DNA of 49,268 nucleotides, from positions 1-49,268 of the forward strand of contig NZ_JAASTT010000025.1 in assembly GCF_014322795.1 (NCBI RefSeq), written 5' to 3'. A program made the position numbers and the translations under genes. Under the pieces are notes generated by a model. The model was not told where the DNA came from. It did no database searches and worked only from the letters and a program-made list of their open reading frames with translations. Shown here piece by piece: positions 16,542 through 25,232 of this stretch. The stretch's first letter is position 1. Each line of letters starts with the position of its first letter. This stretch comes from Paenilisteria portnoyi (GTDB taxonomy: Bacteria > Bacillota > Bacilli > Lactobacillales > Listeriaceae).

Positions 16542-18302
16542 ATGCTGATTATCGAAGCACAGCGTATGGCTAAAAATGTCGCGAATTTGCTAGTTGAGCG
16601 TGAAACATGGCGCGTTCACAGTGTTTTCACAAACGGTTTCAACTTGGAAAACAAAGACGAACGTATTTTCATTGGTACCGCTAAAAACGGCCAATTACCA
16701 TTCGCGATTCAGCTAACAATGAGTGATGTGACCAAGCTTATCGCTGCCATCCAAGTCAATCAAACCATTCAATACGAAGGCGGCATCCTTTTTCATCAAC
16801 AATTCCAACTCACGCTCACTGGTGCCACCCAATACACCAGCAAACGTGAAAAAACCGAAATCCAGCCGAATCCAAGCTTTTTGCCCCATATAGTCCAAAG
16901 CGAGAGGCAGACGGGGCTCGGTGTTTCCATCCAAGAATGGCTCACACAACCCGAAGCTAGCAATCTCGCGAAAGCAATAAATAGCACGGATTCAGCGTTT
17001 ATCGAACAAACTTTGCGTTATTTCATAGGTCGCGGCAGTGGTTTGACGCCATCTGGAGACGATATCTTGCTCGGTATTTTGCTCGTGGGACAGGAAAGCA
17101 CGCCTTTTAAAGAAATACTTACAACATTAATCCAGACCGAGTTATTGACCACAGATATCAGCCAAACCTACTTAAAATACGCATTACAAGACCAATTTAG
17201 CGACACATTACTTGCCCTTTACAAAGCGTTCCAGACAGGCGCAGAAACGAAGGACATCATCGAACAAGTTTATCAAAATGGACATACGTCGGGAATAGAC
17301 ACGATAGCAGGTGTCGCACTCGCAATAAAGGAGGAATTTTCAATGGGAAAACGCGTAGTTATCGCGCTTGGCGGCAATGCAATCTTGCAACCGAACCAAG
17401 AAGCAACATTTGAAAACCAATTAAAAAACGTGGAAGACAGCTGCGCCAAAATCGCGGAAATCACAGAAGCAGGGCACAAAGTCATCGTCACACACGGAAA
17501 TGGCCCGCAAGTCGGTAATATTTTACGTCAAAATGAAGAAGCAAAAGAATACGTTCCAGCGCTCCCAATCGACGCATGTAGCGCAGAATCACAAGGTTTT
17601 ATCGGCTACATGATGGAACAATCACTAAAAAACGAACTCGCACGCAAAAAAATACCAACTAATGTCATCACGCTTTTAACACAAACCGAAGTTAGCGCGA
17701 GCGATCCCGCGTTCCAAAGCCCGACGAAACCAATCGGTGTTTTCTATACACGCGAAGAAGCCGTTGAACTTGCTGCGGAAAAAGGCTGGGAAATGGCAGA
17801 AGACGCAGGTCGAGGATACCGCCGCGTTGTTCCATCCCCACAACCACAAAAAATCCACGGCGTCGAAGCAATTAAGCAACTCGTGGCTACGGATACCGTC
17901 GTTATTTCGACAGGCGGAGGCGGAATCCCCGTCGTACAAAACGAAGAAGGCGATCTAAAAGGCGTCGAAGCAGTCATCGATAAAGACCGTTCCGCGTTAC
18001 GCCTATCCGAGCAAGTCGAAGCCGACGTTTTCATGATTCTAACCGATGTGACAAACGTATACTTACATTTCGGCGAACCAAATCAACAAAAACTAGAAGG
18101 CGTTCCAGTCAAGGAAGCGAAGCAATATATGACAGAAGGCCATTTCGCAGACGGCAGCATGGGTCCAAAAATGGAAGCAGCGATAGCCTTTGCCGAATCT
18201 GGAAAAGAAGCTATCATTTGCTCACTAGACGCTGCAGTGGAAGCATTAGCAGGACGCGCAGGCACACGTATTCTGCCTGAAAAAAGTACGGTAAACGCTT
18301 AA
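16542..18302 (+). CDS. AllH (DUF2877) fused in frame to carbamate kinase AllK
   Basis: A 586-residue bifunctional protein. Residues 1-267 are a DUF2877 (YlbF/AllH) domain with GRGSGLTPSGDD near 160-172, close to the full length of free-standing E. coli YlbF. Residues 268-586 are a complete carbamate kinase: ALGGNAIL, THGNGPQVGNI, DACSAESQGFIGYMM, STGGGGIPVV and SMGPKMEAAI. Carbamoyl phosphate made by AllFGH would pass directly to the kinase, giving ATP and carbamate. At the junction the gene keeps a perfect ribosome site and ATG (17327-17345), so free kinase may also be made. There is no stop codon between the domains. It closes the operon and a strong terminator follows. Confidence 0.9.
   Translation: MLIIEAQRMAKNVANLLVERETWRVHSVFTNGFNLENKDERIFIGTAKNGQLPFAIQLTMSDVTKLIAAIQVNQTIQYEGGILFHQQFQLTLTGATQYTSKREKTEIQPNPSFLPHIVQSERQTGLGVSIQEWLTQPEASNLAKAINSTDSAFIEQTLRYFIGRGSGLTPSGDDILLGILLVGQESTPFKEILTTLIQTELLTTDISQTYLKYALQDQFSDTLLALYKAFQTGAETKDIIEQVYQNGHTSGIDTIAGVALAIKEEFSMGKRVVIALGGNAILQPNQEATFENQLKNVEDSCAKIAEITEAGHKVIVTHGNGPQVGNILRQNEEAKEYVPALPIDACSAESQGFIGYMMEQSLKNELARKKIPTNVITLLTQTEVSASDPAFQSPTKPIGVFYTREEAVELAAEKGWEMAEDAGRGYRRVVPSPQPQKIHGVEAIKQLVATDTVVISTGGGGIPVVQNEEGDLKGVEAVIDKDRSALRLSEQVEADVFMILTDVTNVYLHFGEPNQQKLEGVPVKEAKQYMTEGHFADGSMGPKMEAAIAFAESGKEAIICSLDAAVEALAGRAGTRILPEKSTVNA
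17327..17345 (+). promoter_or_regulatory. Internal ribosome site and start of the carbamate kinase domain
   Basis: AAAGGAGG at 17327-17334, 8 nt of spacing and ATG at 17343, read inside the fused gene as the linker AIKEEFSM. The site is as strong as any in the operon. It is either a relic of the two-gene ancestor or a working second start giving free kinase. Confidence 0.75.
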
Positions 18303-18327
18303 AATAGGAATAGGTTGACGAAAATAG

Positions 18328-18376
18328 AAAATACGTATCAAAAATCTGAAATTAGATTTTTGATACGTATTTTTTT
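18328..18376. terminator. Intrinsic terminator of the allantoate operon
   Basis: Arms 18328-18346 and 18354-18372 are exact complements (19 bp) with a T-run behind. A residues precede the left arm, so it can also serve the convergent sugar transporter. Confidence 0.92.
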
Positions 18377-18392
18377 CGCCTAGGATACTTCT

Positions 18393-19772
18393 CTATATAG
18401 CTTTCGCAGCAGAAGTCTTATTTTTATTATTCAATGCCTTCGTCTCATTTTTCACTAAGGCTTCTTCAATCTCCTCTAGCGTATAGCCTCGCGTCTCGAA
18501 TACAAAGCTTCTAACAAAGAATACCGCAGCGACGCAAACCAGTCCGAAAATGATAAACAGTGTCACATTTCCAATCGTTTCTTCTAAAACCGGAAAACTA
18601 ACAGAAACAGTCCAGTTAGCTACCCAGTTCACCAACGACGCGATACCAACAGCTAAACCACGAATTTGCAATGGGAAGATTTCACCAATCATAACCCACA
18701 TCACCGGTCCCCACGTCGCACAAAAACTTGAAATATAAGTAGCTAGGAAAATAAACGTGAACAGATGGAATCCTGATTTGTCCGCTTCTAAATGGAACGC
18801 AGCAGACAAAGCAAAGAACGAAACTCCCATCGCTAACGCCCCAACCATCAGAACTTTTCTCCGATCAAACCGATCCATCAACGACACGGCTACTGCAGTT
18901 ACAATAACATAAAAAATACCTAGAAAAATTTGCGTCTGAATCGCCGAAGTAGCATCTGTCCCACCACTCATTAAAATACGCGGCGCATAATAAAAGACCG
19001 TATTACAACCCATCCACTGCTGCAAAATAGCCAAACCAAAAGCCGCAATCACGGATGGACGCACCCATTTTGAAAAGACATCTTTCAAACGACCTTTTTC
19101 GATATGGCTCTGCTCCTCAATTTCCAGAATTTCCGCTTCTGCCTCCGACTTGCTTCGAATGTTGAGTAAGATCGCTTCCGCTTCTGCTCGTTTGCCGACT
19201 TTCACCAAGTAACGTGGCGATTCCGGTAATAAAATTCCACCAATAAACAGAATAAGTGCTGGAACCGCAGCAAAACCTAGCATCAATTCCCAGCCAATCG
19301 GTGAATCACGCCAAACATAATTCGCAATGTAAGCGAGCGACATACCAATCATAATCATCAACTGATTCAAAGAAGACAAGCTTCCACGCTGATTCGCTGG
19401 CGCCAATTCGGCCAAATACATTGGAACAAGCGCACTAGCCCCACCAACCGCTATTCCTAAGAACATCCGCGAAATAATTAAGGCCGTGACATCAGGCGAC
19501 AAGGCACTACCCAAAGCACCCACAAAGAAAATAAAAGCCGTCAAAATAACCATTTTCTTACGGCCATATCTATCAGACAACGGTGAAATTAAGACCGCCC
19601 CGACAACCGCCCCAATCAAAATACAACTAACGACAAATCCAATCTCGCCATTACTTAATTGAAGCTCATCCTGAATAAAGATTTGTGCTCCAGCAATGAC
19701 ACCTGTATCATAACCAAATAATAATCCTCCTAAAGCGCCGAAAAAGTAAATTAAATTCTTTGATAGTCTCAT
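18393..19772 (-). CDS. Sugar:proton symporter (MFS sugar porter family)
   Basis: A 459-residue, 12-helix transporter of the GalP/XylE/AraE type. Signatures are GYDTGVIAGAQIF in helix 1, DRYGRKK in loop 2-3, LPESPRYLVKVGKRAEAE after helix 6, the helix 7 region ILQQWMGCNTVFYYAP and FETRGYTLEEIE at the end. The start ATG follows GGGGGA by about 7 nt. It is divergent from an AraC-type regulator gene 130 bp away, so induction by its sugar through that regulator is inferred. The specific sugar (pentose or galactose-like) cannot be read. It has no catabolic gene beside it. Confidence 0.9.
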   Translation of the reverse strand: MRLSKNLIYFFGALGGLLFGYDTGVIAGAQIFIQDELQLSNGEIGFVVSCILIGAVVGAVLISPLSDRYGRKKMVILTAFIFFVGALGSALSPDVTALIISRMFLGIAVGGASALVPMYLAELAPANQRGSLSSLNQLMIMIGMSLAYIANYVWRDSPIGWELMLGFAAVPALILFIGGILLPESPRYLVKVGKRAEAEAILLNIRSKSEAEAEILEIEEQSHIEKGRLKDVFSKWVRPSVIAAFGLAILQQWMGCNTVFYYAPRILMSGGTDATSAIQTQIFLGIFYVIVTAVAVSLMDRFDRRKVLMVGALAMGVSFFALSAAFHLEADKSGFHLFTFIFLATYISSFCATWGPVMWVMIGEIFPLQIRGLAVGIASLVNWVANWTVSVSFPVLEETIGNVTLFIIFGLVCVAAVFFVRSFVFETRGYTLEEIEEALVKNETKALNNKNKTSAAKAI

Positions 19773-19902
19773 AAAATATCCCCCATTTTTAGTAGTATAA
19801 ACAATGATTGCGTTATTCGAGTCCTCCTTTGATGATACAAATTTTTATATTGCTTCCGCTTTCAATTTCCCTTATAGTAGAAATATTGAGGAGGGAAGGA
19901 AC

Positions 19903-20835
19903 ATGACAAATGAATTCGAACTGATTGAGCATAGTAAAGTACAAGACATTCACGTTTTTTTGATCGAAATGCATTATCGCAGCACGCATTTACATATGGA
20001 CATGGAAGTGGTATATCTACTCAGCGGTTCGTTAAATATTGTGACAAATAACAATAAAATTTCACTGGAAAAAGGAGACTTTATTGTTCTGAATTCCTGT
20101 CAAATGCACGAATTACATTCAAAAAATTCTGCGTTATTATTAATTTTTCAATTTTCTCCCAAAATTTTCGAAGCTTTTTTTCCTCAAATCAATGAAGTTT
20201 ATTTCGACACAACGCCGATTGCTTTAGAAGCTTCTCAAACTGGTCGACGTTTGCTTAAGAATATAGTAGCAGCGAGCCAAGCTTATTTTAAAGAAGACGA
20301 ACATTTTTCGTTGCTGTGTCATGGTTTTTCCTCCATTATTATGTTCGATTTAATGAAGCTAGTCCCTCACAAACAAATGAAGGAAGAAAAGAAAGATCAG
20401 CTGTTATTAAAGCTTGAAAGAATCAAGAGAATAAGCGATTACATTTCCAAAAACTATCAAGAAAAACTCCTACTTTCTGATATCGCAAAAAAAGAAGCGC
20501 TCTCATTTACTTATTTATCTCACTTTTTTCATGAAAACTTTGGTGTAACGTTCCAAGAATATGTTAATCTGCTCCGATGTGAAAAGGCAAAATATTTATT
20601 AATTCACACAGAAAGTACACTCTTAACCATTTGTGGTATTTGCGGTTTTTCCGATTTGCGCTATTTAAATAGTGCCTTTACACGCTTTTACGGTGTAGGC
20701 CCCAAATCTTTTCGAAAGCAAAATCAAAATGGCCAAAACCAAGTGAACACGTTGAAACAAGATGTAACGAATAAACAATATGTGTTCTCCAAAAATCAAA
20801 GCTTGGAGAAAATCAATCAGCTATTCCTGTTGTAG
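19903..20835 (+). CDS. AraC-family regulator with cupin sensor
   Basis: A 310-residue transcription factor. The N-terminal cupin (MEVVYLLSGSLNIVTNNNK, EKGDFIVLNS) is a sugar- or ligand-sensing barrel. The C-terminal double helix-turn-helix starts near residue 205 (RIKRISDYISKNYQEKLLLSDIA) and ends in the AraC signature FSDLRYLNSAFTRFYGVGPKSFRKQ. ATG 19903 is chosen because GAGGAGGGAAGGA precedes it; longer frames run back across the promoter region. It is divergent from the sugar porter and is its likely regulator. Confidence 0.88.
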   Translation: MTNEFELIEHSKVQDIHVFLIEMHYRSTHLHMDMEVVYLLSGSLNIVTNNNKISLEKGDFIVLNSCQMHELHSKNSALLLIFQFSPKIFEAFFPQINEVYFDTTPIALEASQTGRRLLKNIVAASQAYFKEDEHFSLLCHGFSSIIMFDLMKLVPHKQMKEEKKDQLLLKLERIKRISDYISKNYQEKLLLSDIAKKEALSFTYLSHFFHENFGVTFQEYVNLLRCEKAKYLLIHTESTLLTICGICGFSDLRYLNSAFTRFYGVGPKSFRKQNQNGQNQVNTLKQDVTNKQYVFSKNQSLEKINQLFLL

Positions 20836-21262
20836 TTTTAATTATCTTTAAAACTACAATGTTGCGTTTATTTAAATAGCAGTGATTCCTCGCAAATTAA
20901 AGTTAGCGCTTACTTAACCGCTATAAACTGTATTTTATCATTTTTATTTTACCTTTTCATACATGATTTTATCCTCATTAATAGACTATCTTGCTATTTT
21001 GGATAAATAGGAATAAAGTAGCTGAAAAAATAGCCTGATTTTCTATTTGAGAAGATTAGCAATGAAGACCGTATTATTATGTTATGTATGTTTAACCAAC
21101 AAATACAATGGGAATGGTAGTCTAGATTCATATTTTTTAGCAAATGTTTCAGTTTTGTGAAAAAAATATGAAAAAAAGTTTCAAAGGTGTAAAATTTATT
21201 ATTTTCAAAGCGGTTATTTCGTGCTACAATGGTAAAGTTGTGGAGTTATGAAAACTGATTAA
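20836..21262. other. Long AT-rich intergenic region
   Basis: 427 bp without a credible gene. A stem-loop at 20829-20862 (TGTAGTTTTA paired with TAAAACTACA) overlaps the end of the AraC gene but lacks a T-run. A weak promoter for the FNT gene is TTTTCA 21202-21207, 17 nt, TACAAT 21225-21230. Nothing else stands out. Confidence 0.5.
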
Positions 21263-21277
21263 TTGGAGATGAAGAAT

Positions 21278-22078
21278 TTGGACTCAGAAAATAGTACATT
21301 AATGCAGAAAGTCGATTACAGCACACGAAAGAAGATTGATCTTGTACACAATAGCGTTATCCGCTATATTTTCCGTGCCATCCTAGCTTGTTTATTTTTA
21401 ACATTGGGAACGGCAGTGGCGGTTATGATTGGCGACAAGGTAGATCACTTTGCGCACGGACTGGGTAAAATTGTTTATGCATTCATGTTCAGCTGGTCAC
21501 TTGTAATGATTATTTATATGAACGCCGAGCTTGGTACAAGTAACATGATGTACATGACAACAGGCGTCTACCAAAAAATTATTAAACCCGGTAAAGCTTT
21601 AGGTATCTTATTACTTTGTGTATTTTGTAATTTAATCGGGGGTATTCTTGCAGGTTATTTGATGTCACTCACATCGGCTTTTCATGCGTTACCAGCCGAC
21701 CATTTCTTGTTCACAGCCGTGACAGGAAAATTGGAAAAAGAACCATTACAGATTTTTATTGAAGCGATTTTCGCGAATATTGTTGTGAACACAGCGGTTA
21801 TTTGTACGATGCGGATGAAAGACGATGCAGGAAAAGTTTTCGCGATGGTCTTCATTATTTTCATTTTTGCATTCCTAGGCTTCGAGCATGTTATCGCTAA
21901 CTTCTCGTCATTCTCACTGGCATTCTTTGCCTCAGGCGGTCACTTAGACGCAATGACATGGAGCAGCGTAACAACAAACCTTTCCTTGGCGTTTCTCGGT
22001 AACTACGTCGGTGGTGGCCTCGTTATTGGACTTGGCTATGCATGGCTCAATAAGACGAAATCGATTTATAAAGATTAA
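21278..22078 (+). CDS. Formate/nitrite transporter (FNT) family channel
   Basis: About 266 residues with six hydrophobic segments, the FNT pentameric channel fold for small monovalent anions such as formate or nitrite. Features include GTAVAVMIGDKV after helix 1, YMNAELGTSNMMYM, the central FANIVVNTAVICTMRM and FLGFEHVIANFSSF. The TTG at 21278 is 9 nt behind GGAG; the ATG at 21269 touches that site and is less likely. It is monocistronic with a weak promoter and a strong terminator. Which anion it carries is not clear from the sequence. Confidence 0.85.
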   Translation: MDSENSTLMQKVDYSTRKKIDLVHNSVIRYIFRAILACLFLTLGTAVAVMIGDKVDHFAHGLGKIVYAFMFSWSLVMIIYMNAELGTSNMMYMTTGVYQKIIKPGKALGILLLCVFCNLIGGILAGYLMSLTSAFHALPADHFLFTAVTGKLEKEPLQIFIEAIFANIVVNTAVICTMRMKDDAGKVFAMVFIIFIFAFLGFEHVIANFSSFSLAFFASGGHLDAMTWSSVTTNLSLAFLGNYVGGGLVIGLGYAWLNKTKSIYKD

Positions 22079-22082
22079 AAAA

Positions 22083-22134
22083 ATGCGGATAAGCAGTTTC
22101 GGAGTTTTCTCCAGACTGTTTATCCGTATTTTTA
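22083..22134 (+). terminator. Intrinsic terminator after the FNT gene
   Basis: ATGCGGATAA with an inner GGAG pairs with CTCC and TTATCCGTAT, followed by a short T-run. Confidence 0.8.
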
Positions 22135-22208
22135 TGCTATGAGAAGAAATATATATCTAAAAAAGGTATACTGTAAGCGTAGAAAACTATCTTGAAAGGG
22201 GAAGAAAC

Positions 22209-22697
22209 ATGGATTACAAAATAGTAGAACATGAAAAATTTCAAGTTGTAGGCGTCAAAAAAGTTTTTTCATTCGACGCAGGGCAGAATTTAGTGGAGAT
22301 TCCGAAATTTTGGGGAGAAGTGTTGTCGGACGGTACGATGGAACGTTTGGAAGAACTGAAAAATGGGGCGGTTTCACGTTATATGGGGATTTGCAATGTT
22401 TCCAAGGAACAAGCGCCAAAAAAAGAAATGGACTACTGGATTGCAGTGGACTATGACGGAGAAACGCCAGTTGGGACGGAAAAACTAGAAGTACCAGCGC
22501 TTCAATGGGCGGTATTTCAATCCGTAGGTGCGATGCCAGATGCCATTCAACAAACATGGCAGAAAATCTATGCTGAATGGCTTCCAACAAGCGGATACGA
22601 GCATGCGGCAGGCCCTGAAATTGAAGTTTACGGTCCTGGCGATAATCGAGCGGCTAATTATGAATGCGAAGTTTGGATACCGGTTCAGAAAAAATAA
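22209..22697 (+). CDS. GyrI-like effector-binding domain protein
   Basis: A 162-residue stand-alone AraC-effector-binding/GyrI-like domain (SOUL-like duplicated fold). It starts with DYKIVEHEKFQVVGVKK and ends with EVYGPGDNRAANYECEVWIPVQK, both usual for this family in Listeria and Bacillus. It has no DNA-binding domain. Relatives bind small hydrophobic ligands or hydrolyse xenobiotics such as cyclopropanoids; the role here is unknown. It is monocistronic, with a TATACT -10 about 35 bp upstream of the start and a terminator shared with metX. Confidence 0.82.
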   Translation: MDYKIVEHEKFQVVGVKKVFSFDAGQNLVEIPKFWGEVLSDGTMERLEELKNGAVSRYMGICNVSKEQAPKKEMDYWIAVDYDGETPVGTEKLEVPALQWAVFQSVGAMPDAIQQTWQKIYAEWLPTSGYEHAAGPEIEVYGPGDNRAANYECEVWIPVQKK

Positions 22698-22724
22698 GTG
22701 CGCCACGGCGCACTTATTTTTTCA
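22691..22724. terminator. Bidirectional terminator between convergent genes
   Basis: A compact stem GTGCGC/GCGCAC extended by AATAAG/CTTATT, with T-runs on both strands. It overlaps the ends of the effector-binding gene and of metX. Confidence 0.85.
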
Positions 22725-23832
22725 ATTCAATTCGCGAATGTTGCGTCAAAAAAGTACTAATCAGCGGATGAAATTTCTCTACCTCGACCAAAAAGGCATC
22801 ATGTCCATAGTCCGAATCCACCTCATAATAGGTCACCGGAACATCCCATTCCTTCAAAAGCTCGTAATCCCGACGCAAATCATGAATCCGGAACAGCTGA
22901 TCACTCGTCACGCCGACCAATAAATACGGAATCTGAATCCTCGCAAAAAGCGGTTTTTCATCACAACCATTCACTGTCACATCAAATAAATCAATCGCTT
23001 TCGTCAAATACAGATAACTATTTGCATCAAACCGCTCCACAAACGAATCGCCTTGATATTGCAAATACGACTCGACTTGGAAATGCTCCTTCGAAAAAGC
23101 ACCGGGAGAAGAATCAGCCACTGTAAACCGCTCAAACCGCTTCGAAAACAGCTCACTCGTGCGATACGTCATCATCCCAACCATCCGCGCTGTCGCAAGC
23201 CCACCCTCAGGCTGCCCAATATAATCCCCACCATTAAAATCAGGATCATTCAAAATGGCCATCCGCATAATCAGATTATACCCAATCGCCTCAGGACTTG
23301 CCGCAAGAGGGGAGGCCAAATTAATCACGCTCCCCGTTATTTCTGGGTAATCAATTGCCCACTGCGTTGCCTGCATACCTCCCATTGAGCCACCAATCAC
23401 CGACACCACATGCACGACACCGAGCGCATCCAGCAATGCTTTTTGCACTTTAATAATATCCCTAATCGTAAACCCAGGAAAATGCAATCGGTATTCCTCG
23501 CCAGTCCGCGCATCCACCGAAGAAGGTCCAGTCGTCCCACTACAACCACCAAAAACATTCGTACAAACAATGAAATAATCAGCCGGATCAATCGTTTTTC
23601 CTGCCCCAATAAAATCATCCCACCAACCAGCCACATCCTCTTCAAAATGCTTTGCCGCGTGAGCCGTTCCAGTCAATGCATGTTCCAACAAAATACAATT
23701 ATCCTTTGCTAAAGAAAGCTCACCATACGTCTCAAAACCAACCACAATCGGTCCAATCGTTTCCCCATTTTCCAACTTCAACGGTATTTCCTTAAAAAGT
23801 TCCATCTGCTTAAGCGTCCCCATACCATTCAC
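22714..23832 (-). CDS. metX: Homoserine O-acetyltransferase
   Basis: A 372-residue alpha/beta-hydrolase-fold acyltransferase that activates the homoserine hydroxyl in methionine synthesis. [22 protein letters not shown], the nucleophile elbow [18 protein letters not shown] (Asp) and YGHDAFLVE (His) form the family signature. The start is GTG 23832 or ATG 23823; neither has a strong ribosome site. A SAM-I riboswitch lies directly upstream, so it is transcribed when S-adenosylmethionine is low. Acetyl rather than succinyl donor is inferred from the MetX family. Confidence 0.93.
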   Translation of the reverse strand: MNGMGTLKQMELFKEIPLKLENGETIGPIVVGFETYGELSLAKDNCILLEHALTGTAHAAKHFEEDVAGWWDDFIGAGKTIDPADYFIVCTNVFGGCSGTTGPSSVDARTGEEYRLHFPGFTIRDIIKVQKALLDALGVVHVVSVIGGSMGGMQATQWAIDYPEITGSVINLASPLAASPEAIGYNLIMRMAILNDPDFNGGDYIGQPEGGLATARMVGMMTYRTSELFSKRFERFTVADSSPGAFSKEHFQVESYLQYQGDSFVERFDANSYLYLTKAIDLFDVTVNGCDEKPLFARIQIPYLLVGVTSDQLFRIHDLRRDYELLKEWDVPVTYYEVDSDYGHDAFLVEVEKFHPLISTFLTQHSRIELKK

Positions 23833-23868
23833 CCATTCTCTCTATTTTATAGTAAGTTTCATCAAAAC

Positions 23869-24045
23869 AAAAAACCTCCACCAGCAAGCGCCCAATAAGC
23901 GTCACTAGAAAAGGTTGAACGACCAACGATTTTGTAGTCAATAGCTTATCTTCACAAAGAATTGCTGGAATTAGCACCGTGATTAAAAACATCCGGTTGC
24001 TAAGGTTTCAAAGGGCCAGTCCCTCCACCTTTCTTGATAAGAAGC
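23869..24045 (-). promoter_or_regulatory. SAM-I (S-box) riboswitch with terminator
   Basis: On the minus strand the leader carries the S-box core: CTTATC (P1), GGTGGAGGGACTGGCCC, GAAACC, GCAACC, GGTGCTAATTCC and closing GATAAG, spanning about 24044 to 23944. A GC-containing hairpin (arms AACCT...AGGTT, 23869-23917) followed by a T-run is the expression-platform terminator. Ligand binding would stop transcription before metX. Confidence 0.93.
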
Positions 24046-24061
24046 GTATTAAATTGGTTCT

Positions 24062-24091
24062 ATCATACAATTAGTTAACCACTTTTGTCAA
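24062..24091 (-). promoter_or_regulatory. Sigma-A promoter of the metX leader
   Basis: On the minus strand TTGACA (24086-24091), an 18-nt spacer and TATGAT (24062-24067), about 20 nt before the riboswitch begins. Confidence 0.75.
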
Positions 24092-24274
24092 GAAAAGTAG
24101 ACAGATTTTTCTAAAGAATGGTATCTAATTTAAATTATGAACTTTTTCAGCTTATTTCTCGAAATTAATGCTTCAAAGGTTGTAAAAAACAACAAAATAG
24201 CGCATACATTCGTGATGAGAGGCCTAATTGTGACTAAAGACAAAATTCATAAAATATTACTCAATACAATTAGT

Positions 24275-24299
24275 GTTTTAATAATGTAAAATAGGGTAA
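24275..24299 (+). promoter_or_regulatory. Possible sigma-B promoter of the HdeD-like gene
   Basis: GTTT at 24275-24278, a 15-nt gap and GGGTAA at 24294-24299 resemble the sigma-B pattern (GTTT-N13-15-GGGWAW). Plausible for a stress membrane protein, but the match is short. Confidence 0.4.
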
Positions 24300-24354
24300 A
24301 ATAAGCAACAGAGCCTAAAAATTCTAATCATAAAAAAAGGAAGTGTTACATATC

Positions 24355-24882
24355 ATGAAAACATTCACACGTATATTGGTCTTGTTGGCTGGTATCGCAA
24401 TGATCTGTTTAGGAATCTGGTTTGTGTTCCACCCAGGTATTTCTTTACTATCATTCACACTATTTATCGGAATCCTGATGCTAATCCTCGGGGTATTCCA
24501 AATCATTCAGTATTTCTCAAACCGCGGCGGACAAAAAGTCTCCGGCTGGATTTTAGCCGAGGGAATATTATCTGTCCTACTGGGAATCCTATTACTTGCC
24601 GATCAATTAGAAGGAACAGTTACACTCGTTCTTGTCTTCGGTATGTGGGTTCTGTTTGCAGGAATTATGCGTACAATCGGAGCCTTCGCTGCTAAAAATG
24701 AAGGTGTACAAGGTTGGGGTTGGATTTTAACACTTGGCATTCTAGGAATTATTCTAGGATTTATCTCGCTGTTCAACCCAATCGTAGCCGCAATCGGTAT
24801 CGTTGTTATGGTCGGTACATTCTTCATCGTCCAAGGGATTAACTGTATTGCAACATTCTTCTTTGTTGGCAAATTAAAATAA
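24355..24882 (+). CDS. HdeD-family (DUF308) membrane protein
   Basis: A 175-residue protein with six closely spaced membrane segments in three similar Gly-rich pairs (LLAGIAMICLGIWFVFHPG, GILSVLLGILLLAD, LGILGIILGFISLFNPI), the DUF308 repeat. HdeD in enterobacteria contributes to acid resistance; Firmicutes members are general stress membrane proteins of unknown mechanism. ATG 24355 is preferred over GTG 24343, which touches the ribosome site AAGGAA. It may be read from a sigma-B-like promoter. Confidence 0.8.
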   Translation: MKTFTRILVLLAGIAMICLGIWFVFHPGISLLSFTLFIGILMLILGVFQIIQYFSNRGGQKVSGWILAEGILSVLLGILLLADQLEGTVTLVLVFGMWVLFAGIMRTIGAFAAKNEGVQGWGWILTLGILGIILGFISLFNPIVAAIGIVVMVGTFFIVQGINCIATFFFVGKLK

Positions 24883-24893
24883 CTAAATGATAC

Positions 24894-24936
24894 AAAAAAA
24901 GCCTAGAAATCTAGTTACAGATTTCTAGGCTTTTTG
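24894..24936. terminator. Bidirectional terminator
   Basis: GCCTAGAAATCT (24901-24912) pairs with AGATTTCTAGGC (24919-24930), with an A-run before and a T-run after. It serves the HdeD-like gene and the minus-strand genes. Confidence 0.9.
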
Positions 24937-24942
24937 CTTATA

Positions 24943-25230
24943 TTATCCGCGTTTTCTAAGAAGCGCTACAGCAAGTCCAGAAACAAGGAATCCTGCGAAT
25001 ACCAAGCCAGCAGACCTATTGTCCCCTGTTTTTGGTAGTTCTTTAAGGTCTGTTGTTTTTGTTGGTGCAACAGGAGCCGCTTTAGCAGGAGTTTGCTTCA
25101 CTACTTGTGTGATAGAAGGTTTCTTCGTTGTATAGCCAATGTCCACCTTGGAATGTGAACTCAGCTGAGTCACTAAATACCCCTGTATCCATGAGAACCA
25201 AAAAGAAGATTTTAAATGTATGTTGTTCAC
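24943..25230 (-). pseudogene. Remnant of an LPXTG surface-protein gene
   Basis: The last 60 codons encode a sorting signal (KELPKTGDN, hydrophobic helix, LLRKRG) very close to that of the surface protein at 26531-27922 in both protein and DNA. Upstream the homology continues as MDTGVFSDSAEFTF (compare MDTGEFSDLSEATF in the full gene) but in a different frame, so a frameshift lies near 25137-25145. The open frame itself starts with unrelated sequence, no signal peptide and no good ribosome site. I read it as the decayed 3' end of a duplicated surface-protein gene abutting the preceding secreted-protein gene. Confidence 0.7.
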
Positions 25231-25232
25231 TA

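Noticed and set aside
20829-20862. Stem-loop at the end of the AraC gene as an intrinsic terminator
   Set aside because: The stem is AT-rich and no T-run follows, so termination is not supported.
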